NCBI GenBank assembly: GCA_022790905.1
Contig: JAAVYC010000102.1
Coordinates: 1-19,213, forward strand
DNA: 19,213 bases
Reading direction: 5' to 3'
Source of the DNA: Lachnospiraceae bacterium
GTDB taxonomy: Bacteria; Bacillota; Clostridia; Lachnospirales; Lachnospiraceae
Part shown: positions 12,305 to 19,213 of the stretch, piece after piece
Position numbering within the stretch: the stretch's first letter is position 1
How the letters are laid out: every line of letters starts with the position of its first letter
Notes under the pieces: generated by a model
What the model was told of the DNA's origin: nothing
Database searches by the model: none
What the model saw: only the letters and a program-made list of their open reading frames with translations
Translations under genes and position numbers: made by a program

Positions 12305-14188
12305 TTGGCGAAGAGAAAGAGGAAATTAGTAAAATTTCCTAAAAAAATGAAAAAAAAGCTAATGGTAACCTTTTTGATACTTACTGTATTTTTGGTCACT
12401 TTAATCGGAAGAATCATGTATATTGAGGTAGAAAGCGGCAAAAAATATGAAAAAATCGTGTTATCACAGCAAAAATATGACAGTACGATTTTGCCATATC
12501 AAAGGGGAAATATTGTCGACACGAAGGGAAATATATTAGCGACAAGTGTTGATGTATATAACGTGATTTTGGATTGCAGAGTTTTAAACAGCAAGAAAAA
12601 ATGTATCAAACCAACTGTGAAAGCGCTGGTATCCTGTTTTAAAGATTTAAAAGAGGAAGAACTTGAGCAATTATTAAAAGAAAAACCAAAGAGTCAGTAT
12701 AACATTTTGCTGAAAAAACTTCCTTATGAAGAAGTACAGGGTTTTCTGGAATTGCAGGCCGATACAAAAAACAATCCACATATCAGTGGAGTGTGGATGG
12801 AAAAAGAATATATCCGTAATTATCCATATGGCTCTTTGGCGGCTTCTACGATAGGATATACGACTTCGGGAAATGAAGGAATTGGTGGTTTAGAAGATTA
12901 CTATAATGATGTGTTAAACGGTGTAAATGGCAGGGAATACGGCTATTTGAACGCGGACAGTAATTTTCAAAAGTCTGTCAGGGAAGCAATCAATGGAAAA
13001 AACGTCGTTTCCACATTGGATATCTATATTCAATCCATTGTGGAAAAGAAAATGAAAGAGTTTATTGAGGCATATAGAGATAATGCAGAAGAAGGACCAG
13101 GGTGTAAAAATATGGGGGTCCTGATTATGAATCCAAACAATGGAGAAATTCTGGCCATGGCGGATTATCCGGACTATGATCTGAACAATCCGAGGGATTT
13201 GAGCGCCTACTATACAAAAGAAGAGATAGAGCAGATGAGTGAGGAAGAGCAGCTCGATGCGCTCAATAGGATCTGGCAGAATTTTTGCATTTCACACACT
13301 TATGAGCCTGGTTCTACGATCAAACCTATGACAGTGGCAACCGGTCTTGAGACTGGAACGTTAAATGGAAATGAGACCTATGTCTGTGATGGTCATGAGA
13401 TGATAGGCGGTCATGATATTCACTGTGTTGTGCGCAGTGGTCATGGAGTATTGAACGTGGAGCAGGCAATTATGGAATCTTGTAATGATGCGCTGATGCA
13501 GATGTCTTTTGTCATACAAAGGGAAAATCTTTTGAATTACCAGCAGAAAGTATTCGGATTTGGACAAAAGACAAATATTGATCTTCCAGGTGAGGCGAGA
13601 ACAGATTCTTTGATGTATACAGTAGAGACCATGGACGATTCTTCGCTAGCGACCAATTCTTTTGGACAGAACTTTAATGTGACGATGGTACAGTTAGCGA
13701 GTGCATTCTCCTCACTGATTAATGGAGGAAATTACTACCAGCCCCATATGGTAAAAAAGATTACAGATGAAAATGGAAATCTGATCGAAGATATCAAAGG
13801 TGCTGTTTTAAAACAGACGATTTCTCAGGATACTTGTGATACATTGAAAGAATATCTGTACAAGACAGTATCAGAGGGAAGTGGAAAGACAGCGAAAGTG
13901 CCAGGTTATTCTATGGGAGGAAAGACAGGAACCGCGCAAAAGTTACCGCGAAGCGAAAGAAAATATCTTGTCTCTTTTATTGGCTATGCACCGCAGGAAA
14001 ATCCACAGATGTTGATTTATGTTGTCATTGATGAGCCAAATGTTGAAGACCAGGCACACAGCGCGTTTGCACAGAATGTCACAAGGGAGATTATGGAGGA
14101 GATTCTTCCTTATATGAATATCTATCAAGACGAAGAATACGATCCTGCAACGGTAATAGATCTCGATATTATGGGAAATCCAACATAA
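12305..14188 (+). CDS. Class B penicillin-binding protein (FtsI/PBP2B-type transpeptidase), first of two
   Basis: 627 residues. A basic cytoplasmic tail and a single membrane anchor (about 20-40) are followed by the pedestal domain and a transpeptidase domain with all three catalytic motifs: STIK at 337-340 (Ser337 nucleophile), SCN at 392-394 and KTGT at 540-543. It cross-links septal peptidoglycan outside the membrane with FtsW. There are no PASTA domains at the C terminus. The start codon is TTG at 12305, preceded by AGGTGA (12295-12300); the first in-frame ATG, at residue 15, would remove the basic tail. It follows the FtsL-like gene by 17 nt. Position matches B. subtilis pbpB, but with two tandem PBPs the exact orthology (division or sporulation) cannot be settled here. 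Confidence 0.93.
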   Translation: MAKRKRKLVKFPKKMKKKLMVTFLILTVFLVTLIGRIMYIEVESGKKYEKIVLSQQKYDSTILPYQRGNIVDTKGNILATSVDVYNVILDCRVLNSKKKCIKPTVKALVSCFKDLKEEELEQLLKEKPKSQYNILLKKLPYEEVQGFLELQADTKNNPHISGVWMEKEYIRNYPYGSLAASTIGYTTSGNEGIGGLEDYYNDVLNGVNGREYGYLNADSNFQKSVREAINGKNVVSTLDIYIQSIVEKKMKEFIEAYRDNAEEGPGCKNMGVLIMNPNNGEILAMADYPDYDLNNPRDLSAYYTKEEIEQMSEEEQLDALNRIWQNFCISHTYEPGSTIKPMTVATGLETGTLNGNETYVCDGHEMIGGHDIHCVVRSGHGVLNVEQAIMESCNDALMQMSFVIQRENLLNYQQKVFGFGQKTNIDLPGEARTDSLMYTVETMDDSSLATNSFGQNFNVTMVQLASAFSSLINGGNYYQPHMVKKITDENGNLIEDIKGAVLKQTISQDTCDTLKEYLYKTVSEGSGKTAKVPGYSMGGKTGTAQKLPRSERKYLVSFIGYAPQENPQMLIYVVIDEPNVEDQAHSAFAQNVTREIMEEILPYMNIYQDEEYDPATVIDLDIMGNPT

Positions 14189-14195
14189 AATATCA

Positions 14196-14249
14196 CATAA
14201 CCTCATAGAAGCTGTAATAGATTATATTAACTTCTTTTATGGGGTTATG
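14196..14249 (+). promoter_or_regulatory. Intergenic hairpin covering the first start codon of the second PBP
   Basis: 14196-14207 pairs with 14238-14249 (12 contiguous pairs, one G-T), then a 3-nt bulge and GAAG/CTTC (14208-14211 with 14231-14234), around a 19-nt loop. The GGGG run (14241-14244) that best serves as ribosome site and the ATG at 14247 are inside the stem, whereas the second in-frame ATG at 14253 is just outside it. No T-run follows, so this is not a normal terminator. Confidence 0.55.
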
Positions 14250-15989
14250 CCTATGTATCGAAATAAAACAGCATATCGAAAAAAAATATTAGTCTTTATA
14301 GCTATCATTGCCCTTATCATGGCATTTTTGATCGGAAGATTGGTATATTTGATGATTTTTTGTTCGGAATACTATGGAAATAAGGCAGAAGATCTTCACG
14401 AGAGAGAAAGGGATATCAAGGCGGCAAGAGGAGAAATCTTAGACCGCAATGGTGTTGTCTTAGCTGAGAATAAAACAGTCTGTACTATTTCCGTCATTTA
14501 CAATCAGATCAAAGAGCCGGAAAAAGTGATCTCTATGCTTGTAAAAGAGCTAGAGATGGATGAACAGGCAGTGCGAAAGAGAGTGGAAAAGGTTTCTTCT
14601 ATTGAGAGGATTAAAACTAATGTTCCAAAAGAAACAGGGGATAAAATTCGTGCCTATGGATTTGAGGGCGTCAAAATTGATGAGGACTATAAGCGCTATT
14701 ATCCCTATAATACGTTAGCCTCGAAAGTCTTGGGCTTTACCGGAGGGGATAATCAGGGAATTATCGGTTTAGAGGTAAAATATGACAAGTATTTACAGGG
14801 GAAAAATGGTAAAATTTTAACATTGACGGATGCGCGCGGTGTTGAGATTGAAAACGCCGGAGAGCGCAGACAGGATCCGATTGATGGAAATGATTTGTAT
14901 ATCAGCCTGGATTACAATATTCAAAATTATGCCGAACAGGCGGCAAAAAAGGCAATGGAAGAACACGACGCCGAGAGTGTTTCGGTGTTGATGATGAATC
15001 CGAAAAACGGCGAGATCTTAGCAATGGTCAATGTTCCAGAGTTCAATTTAAACGAGCCTTTTTCGATTGATGGGGTATTAGAGACCAATCAAGATAAATT
15101 GAATTTGATGTGGCGCAACCGCTGTATCAATGATACGTATGAGCCGGGGTCGACGTTTAAAATTATCACGGCATCCGCGGCGTTAGAAGAGGGAGTGGTT
15201 TCGCTAGAGGATCAATTTAGTTGTCCTGGTTATAAAGTTGTGGAAGATCGAAAAATCAGATGTCACAAAGTCGGAGGACATGGAGCAGAAGATTTTCCTC
15301 ATGCAATTATGAACTCGTGCAATCCAGTATTTATCGAATTGGGATTAAGACTAGGGAGCGAAAAATATTATTCTTATTTCAGACAATTTGGTCTTTTGCA
15401 AAAAACCAACGTAGATTTACCGGGGGAAGCTGCGACGATTATGCACAGTCAGAAAAATATCGGTCAGGTAGAGCTTGCCACGATTTCTTTTGGACAGTCA
15501 TTTCAGATCACTCCGATGCAGCTTGCCACAACAGTCTCCTCTATTATCAACGGTGGAACGAGGGTGACTCCGCATTTAGGTGTTGAGATTACAGATGCAA
15601 AGGGAAAGACTGTAAAAAAATTCAACTATGAGAGCACAGATGGTATTGTCAGTGAAAAGACAAGTGAGACAATGCGTATGTTGTTAGAAAAAGTAGTCAG
15701 TGAGGGCGGCGGAAAAAATGCTGCGATAGAAGGCTTTTCCATCGGAGGAAAGACAGCGACTTCTCAGACGCTTCCAAGGAGTGCTCACAAGTATATTTCT
15801 TCCTTTCTCGGTTTTGCTCCAGCGCAAGATCCACAGGTACTTGCAATTTTAATCATCAATGATCCAAAAGGGATCTATTATGGCGGAACGATTGCTGCTC
15901 CGGTGGTGAAAGATATCTTTGAAAATGTGCTTCCATATCTAGGGATTGAGAAATCCAAAGGGGCTGCCTTGCACGAGGAAGAAAAATAA
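14247..15989 (+). CDS. Class B penicillin-binding protein, second of two (SpoVD/FtsI-like)
   Basis: 580 residues: an anchor helix at about 13-38, the dimerisation motif RGEILDRNGVVLAEN, and a transpeptidase domain with STFK at 302-305 (Ser302) and SCN at 357-359. The third motif is KTAT at 502-505, with alanine where almost all PBPs have glycine. Surrounding residues (GFSIGGKTA, then TLPRSAHKYISSF) are otherwise normal. No PASTA domain follows, unlike B. subtilis SpoVD. The start is either ATG 14247 or ATG 14253; GGGG at 14241-14244 is well spaced only for the latter, and a hairpin covers the former. Position after another PBP and before mraY resembles the pbpB-spoVD pair, so a sporulation or second division role is possible. 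Confidence 0.92.
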   Translation: MPMYRNKTAYRKKILVFIAIIALIMAFLIGRLVYLMIFCSEYYGNKAEDLHERERDIKAARGEILDRNGVVLAENKTVCTISVIYNQIKEPEKVISMLVKELEMDEQAVRKRVEKVSSIERIKTNVPKETGDKIRAYGFEGVKIDEDYKRYYPYNTLASKVLGFTGGDNQGIIGLEVKYDKYLQGKNGKILTLTDARGVEIENAGERRQDPIDGNDLYISLDYNIQNYAEQAAKKAMEEHDAESVSVLMMNPKNGEILAMVNVPEFNLNEPFSIDGVLETNQDKLNLMWRNRCINDTYEPGSTFKIITASAALEEGVVSLEDQFSCPGYKVVEDRKIRCHKVGGHGAEDFPHAIMNSCNPVFIELGLRLGSEKYYSYFRQFGLLQKTNVDLPGEAATIMHSQKNIGQVELATISFGQSFQITPMQLATTVSSIINGGTRVTPHLGVEITDAKGKTVKKFNYESTDGIVSEKTSETMRMLLEKVVSEGGGKNAAIEGFSIGGKTATSQTLPRSAHKYISSFLGFAPAQDPQVLAILIINDPKGIYYGGTIAAPVVKDIFENVLPYLGIEKSKGAALHEEEK

Positions 15990-15997
15990 CGTATAAT
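15969..15997 (+). promoter_or_regulatory. Probable internal promoter for mraY-murD-ftsW
   Basis: TTGCAC (15969-15974), a 17-bp spacer and a perfect TATAAT (15992-15997) span the end of the PBP gene. The start would be near 16004, 60 nt before the mraY ATG. The -35 box is only a half match, so activity is plausible, not certain. Confidence 0.5.
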
Positions 15998-16063
15998 AAC
16001 AAAATTAGAAAAACGAAAATTATCAGTCAGTCAATGCTGAAAAAGTACATGAGGTGGAAAATT

Positions 16064-17020
16064 ATGTCGTATCAACAGGTTGTAACCCCGGTAATCATAG
16101 CTTTTGTGATCAGTGCGGTTTTAGGGCCGATTGTCATTCCTTTTCTTAGAAAATTAAAAGTCGGTCAGACGGAGCGAGAAGAGTTAAAGTCTCATTTAAA
16201 GAAGGCGGGGACACCGACAATGGGCGGGATTATCATACTTGCAAGTGTCATTTTGACCTCGTTGATCTATGTAAAGGATTGCCCGAAAATTGTGCCGATT
16301 TTGTTTGTGACAGTCGGATTTGGAATTGTCGGATTTTTGGACGATTATTTAAAAGTGGTTTTGAGGCGTTCCGATGGACTGTTGGCGTGGCAGAAAATGC
16401 TGTTTCAGATTGTGATTACGGCCGTCTTCGTGTTTTATATCCGAAATTTTACAGATGTCTCGCTGACGATGTTAATTCCTTTTAGTGGTGGAAAATATCT
16501 GAATCTGGGACTCTTTGCGATTCCAGTGATGTTTTTAGCGGTGATTGGAACAGTTAACGGTGTTAATTTTACGGATGGATTGGATGGATTGGCCTCGAGT
16601 GTAACCGTTTTGGTGGCGACATTTTTTTCTGTTGTGGCAGTTGGAACGAAGAGCGGTATCGAACCGATCACTTGTGCGGTGGTGGGGGCTCTTATGGGCT
16701 TTTTGCTGTTCAATGTCTATCCGGCAAGAGTCTTTATGGGAGATACAGGTTCTTTAGCTCTGGGGGGATTCGTGGCGGCAAGTGCCTATATGATGCAGAT
16801 GCCGATTTTTATATTGATTGTAGGGCTGATCTATTGGATTGAGATTTTATCCGTTATGATACAGGTGACATATTTTAAAAGAACAGGTGGAAAACGAATT
16901 TTTAAAATGGCGCCGATTCACCATCATTTTGAGCTTTGCGGATGGTCTGAGACAAGAGTGGTCGCTGTGTTTTCGATTGCTACAGCAATCTTGTGCTTAA
17001 TTGCCCTGATTGCACTCTAA
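16064..17020 (+). CDS. mraY: Phospho-N-acetylmuramoyl-pentapeptide transferase
   Basis: 318 residues from ATG 16064, an integral membrane enzyme of about ten helices that attaches phospho-MurNAc-pentapeptide to undecaprenyl phosphate, making lipid I. GTPTMGG is at 49-55; the catalytic aspartates are in LDDYLK (Asp93, Asp94); NFTDGLDGLA (Asn168, Asp171), FMGDTGS (Asp227) and the HHH cluster at 286-288 (PIHHHFELCG) complete the active site. The start at 16064 has GAGGTGG (16051-16057) 6 nt upstream and gives the normal length. An in-frame ATG at 16034 has no ribosome site and adds a ten-residue basic tail. MurD follows after 12 nt. Confidence 0.96.
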   Translation: MSYQQVVTPVIIAFVISAVLGPIVIPFLRKLKVGQTEREELKSHLKKAGTPTMGGIIILASVILTSLIYVKDCPKIVPILFVTVGFGIVGFLDDYLKVVLRRSDGLLAWQKMLFQIVITAVFVFYIRNFTDVSLTMLIPFSGGKYLNLGLFAIPVMFLAVIGTVNGVNFTDGLDGLASSVTVLVATFFSVVAVGTKSGIEPITCAVVGALMGFLLFNVYPARVFMGDTGSLALGGFVAASAYMMQMPIFILIVGLIYWIEILSVMIQVTYFKRTGGKRIFKMAPIHHHFELCGWSETRVVAVFSIATAILCLIALIAL

Positions 17021-17032
17021 GGGGGACTGGGA

Positions 17033-18394
17033 ATGGAGTTAAAGGGAAAAAAAATATTGATTGTCGGTGCCGGAAAGAGTGGAATCGCGGCGGCAGAGCT
17101 TTTGGATAAAAAAGGAATTGCTTATGCATTGTATGACGGCAATGAAAAACTGTCCATAGAAACGATACGGGATAAAAGCCCCGCGCTGCAAGACTGTGAG
17201 ATTTTTTTGGGGACATTAAAAAAAGAAGTTCTAGATACGACGAATGTCGTAGTCTTAAGTCCCGGTGTTCCTACGGACCTTCCTGTAATCAATGCGATGC
17301 GACAGATGGGGCTTCCGATCTGGGGCGAGATAGAGCTGGCATATCATTTTGCAAAAGGCAGACTGCTTGCCATTACGGGAACAAATGGAAAGACGACGAC
17401 GACAGCCCTTTTGGGAGAGATCATGAGGGCGTATTTTGAAGATGTCAAAGTGGTCGGCAATATCGGGACGCCATATACCAGTGTGGTAGATGATACAGAT
17501 GAGGATTCTGTGACAGTGGCTGAGATTTCTAGTTTTCAGTTGGAGACGGTCTGGAATTTTCATCCGCAAGTCAGTGCTATTTTAAATATTACACCGGATC
17601 ATTTGAACAGACATCACACGATGGATTGCTATATTAAGACGAAAGAGAGTATCGCAAAAAATCAGACGAATTGTGAGACCTGTGTGCTCAATTATGAAGA
17701 TGAGGTTTTGCGTGAATTTGGGAGAGAGTTGAAAAGTCGTGTTGTCTTTTTTAGCAGTAAGAGACCTCTGGAAAATGGCTTTTTTTATGAGGACGAAACC
17801 ATTTATCGGGTGAAAAATGGGGAGAGACAAAAAATAATTGACACCTCAAGACTTCAGATATTGGGATTACATAATTACGAGAATACGATGGCTGCCGTGG
17901 CGATGGCGGATTGTTTTGGGGTTCCGATGGAGAGTATTGTGGATACTCTGGAACATTTCAAAGCAGTGGAACATAGGATTGAATATGTGGTGGAAAAACG
18001 TGGAGTCAGGTTTTACAACGATTCCAAGGGAACAAATCCGGATGCCGCTATTCAAGGGATTCGGGCGATGAATCGACCGACGTTTTTAATCGGTGGAGGT
18101 TATGATAAAGAATCAAAGTACGATGAGTGGATCGAGGCATTTGATGGAAAAGTGAAAAAACTCGTTTTGATTGGACAGACGAAAGAAAAAATTGCGTCTT
18201 GTGCGAGACAGCATGGATTTGAAAAGATTGCTTTTGCAGACAGCCTTTCGGAGGCGATCGACCTTTGTTATGAGGATGCCAAAAGCGGCGATGCAATCTT
18301 ATTATCTCCGGCGTGTGCAAGTTGGGGAATGTTCGACAATTACGAACAGCGGGGAGAGTTATTTAAAGAATATGCAAAAAGCTTAAAGGAGTAA
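17033..18394 (+). CDS. murD: UDP-N-acetylmuramoyl-L-alanine:D-glutamate ligase
   Basis: 453 residues, a cytoplasmic Mur ligase adding D-glutamate to UDP-MurNAc-L-alanine with ATP. The N-terminal Rossmann-like domain starts ILIVGAGKSGIAAA (8-21). The ATP loop is GTNGKTTTT at 116-124, the central domain has DHLNRHHTM, the HNYEN motif contacts the nucleotide, and the C-terminal domain has DSKGTNPDAAIQ and LLSPACASWGMFDNYEQRG, both specific to MurD. The ribosome site GGGGG (17021-17025) is 7 nt from ATG. It sits between mraY and ftsW as in most Firmicutes. Its TAA stop overlaps an ATG by one base (18394), but the better ftsW start is 4 nt further. Confidence 0.97.
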   Translation: MELKGKKILIVGAGKSGIAAAELLDKKGIAYALYDGNEKLSIETIRDKSPALQDCEIFLGTLKKEVLDTTNVVVLSPGVPTDLPVINAMRQMGLPIWGEIELAYHFAKGRLLAITGTNGKTTTTALLGEIMRAYFEDVKVVGNIGTPYTSVVDDTDEDSVTVAEISSFQLETVWNFHPQVSAILNITPDHLNRHHTMDCYIKTKESIAKNQTNCETCVLNYEDEVLREFGRELKSRVVFFSSKRPLENGFFYEDETIYRVKNGERQKIIDTSRLQILGLHNYENTMAAVAMADCFGVPMESIVDTLEHFKAVEHRIEYVVEKRGVRFYNDSKGTNPDAAIQGIRAMNRPTFLIGGGYDKESKYDEWIEAFDGKVKKLVLIGQTKEKIASCARQHGFEKIAFADSLSEAIDLCYEDAKSGDAILLSPACASWGMFDNYEQRGELFKEYAKSLKE

Positions 18395-18397
18395 TGC

Positions 18398-19213
18398 ATG
18401 AGAAAAAGGCGGGAACAAACCAACAGTGCGACGAGGTATTTTGACTATAGCCTGCTGTTTATTATTTTTTTTCTAGTCTGTTTTGGATTAGTCATGCTGT
18501 ATTCAACCAGTTCTTATGACGGACAGATTAAGTTTGAAGATGGCGCATATTATGTGAAAAAGCAGTTTTTTGCGGCGAGCCTGGGATTTTTTGCAATGTA
18601 TATTGTCTCAAAAATCGATTATCATTTTTGGATACGTTTTGCCGGAATCGCATATATTGCAGCATTGGTACTTTGTACCTCTGTCATTTTTATAGGTAGT
18701 GAATTCAATGGACAAAAGAGATGGTTAAAACTTGGGCCGCTTTCTTTTCAGCCATCGGAGTTTGCAAAGATAGCAGTGATCTTGTTTTTGGCGGTCTTGA
18801 TTAGTAAGATGCCAAAACAGATGAAAAAATTTAGTACAGTCATCAAAATCCTGGCAATTTCACTCCCGATTATCGGTGTGATTGCCTATAACAATCTGAG
18901 TACGGCGATTATCATTTTGGGAATCACAGTATTGATGTCTTTTGTGGCAAGTCCAAGGTATGCGCAGTTTTTTGCACTCGGTGGACTCGGGATTGTATTT
19001 GGAAGCATTTTTATCTATCTGGAGCGTTACCGTGCGGATCGTATCAAGATTTGGCTGAATCCGGAAAATTATGAGAAGGGGTATCAGACATTACAAGGAC
19101 TCTATGCAATCGGTTCTGGAAAATTATTCGGCAAAGGATTAGGGGAGAGTATGCAAAAACTTGGTTTTTTGCCGGAAGCCCAAAACGATATGATTTTTTC
19201 GATTATCTGTGAA
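18398..19213 (+). CDS. FtsW/RodA/SpoVE family glycosyltransferase, 5' part
   Basis: 272 codons are visible and the frame is still open at the window edge. After a basic tail (MRKRREQTNSATRYFDY), membrane helices begin at about residue 18. Family motifs include VMLYSTSSY, GQKRWLKLGPLSFQPSEFAK (the SEDS signature), an extracellular loop with ERYRADRIKIWLNPE, and GLYAIGSGKLFGKGLGES then LPEAQNDMIFSII. SEDS proteins polymerise lipid II into glycan strands with a partner class B PBP, two of which are encoded upstream. AAAGGAG (18385-18391) is 6 nt from the chosen ATG at 18398; the ATG at 18394 lies in another frame. Position after murD suggests FtsW or its sporulation paralogue SpoVE. Confidence 0.93.
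   Translation, partial: MRKRREQTNSATRYFDYSLLFIIFFLVCFGLVMLYSTSSYDGQIKFEDGAYYVKKQFFAASLGFFAMYIVSKIDYHFWIRFAGIAYIAALVLCTSVIFIGSEFNGQKRWLKLGPLSFQPSEFAKIAVILFLAVLISKMPKQMKKFSTVIKILAISLPIIGVIAYNNLSTAIIILGITVLMSFVASPRYAQFFALGGLGIVFGSIFIYLERYRADRIKIWLNPENYEKGYQTLQGLYAIGSGKLFGKGLGESMQKLGFLPEAQNDMIFSIICE

Noticed and set aside
15260..15586. 108-codon alternative-frame protein inside the second PBP
   Set aside because: It is fully contained in a gene with intact catalytic motifs and shows no domain or credible translation signal.
16034..16063. Upstream ATG for mraY
   Set aside because: It has no ribosome site, whereas ATG 16064 has GAGGTGG at good spacing and yields the usual MraY length.

Overview
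The window comes from a low-GC, spore-forming Gram-positive of the class Clostridia, most likely Lachnospiraceae. The evidence is strong AGGAGG-type ribosome sites, a threonine T-box leader, a Spo0E-like protein, a clostridial-type PurA and ThrRS, and a dcw cluster ordered mraZ-rsmH-ftsL-pbp-pbp-mraY-murD-ftsW. No rRNA, tRNA, CRISPR array or intact insertion sequence was seen.

Region 1 (1-5139) is housekeeping and accessory genes. It holds the 3' end of a DegV/FakB-type gene, a MATE exporter diverging from a LysR regulator over overlapping promoters, purA behind a perfect 13-bp 5'-leader hairpin, a small two-helix membrane protein on the minus strand, and a SEC-C zinc-motif protein. Two bidirectional hairpin terminators run into the stop codons of the minus-strand genes.

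Region 2 (5140-7850) is the threonyl-tRNA synthetase unit. A T-box with specifier ACC and its terminator is followed by about 190 nt of densely base-paired DNA of unknown class, possibly a decayed IS200/IS605 end or an undescribed RNA. Then come a 69-residue single-helix membrane protein and thrS, closed by a terminator.

Region 3 (7850-10156) holds a 16-cysteine tandem DUF1540-like protein, a zinc-dependent phospholipase C family protein, lgt and a Spo0E-like gene. The first two genes each have their ribosome binding site buried in a long leader structure, which suggests RNA-level control.

Region 4 (10157-19213) is the division and cell-wall (dcw) cluster. Its control region carries a sigma-A-like promoter, four GTGG repeats with a 10-bp period (MraZ boxes) and one perfect plus one near-perfect DnaA box exactly 20 bp apart. 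Downstream are mraZ, rsmH, an ftsL-like gene, two class B PBPs (the second with KTAT in place of KTGT), mraY with a probable internal promoter, murD, and the 5' part of ftsW/spoVE, which runs off the window. Together these genes make lipid I precursors and build the septal peptidoglycan machine.

All assignments come from reading motifs and layout; no database search was run.
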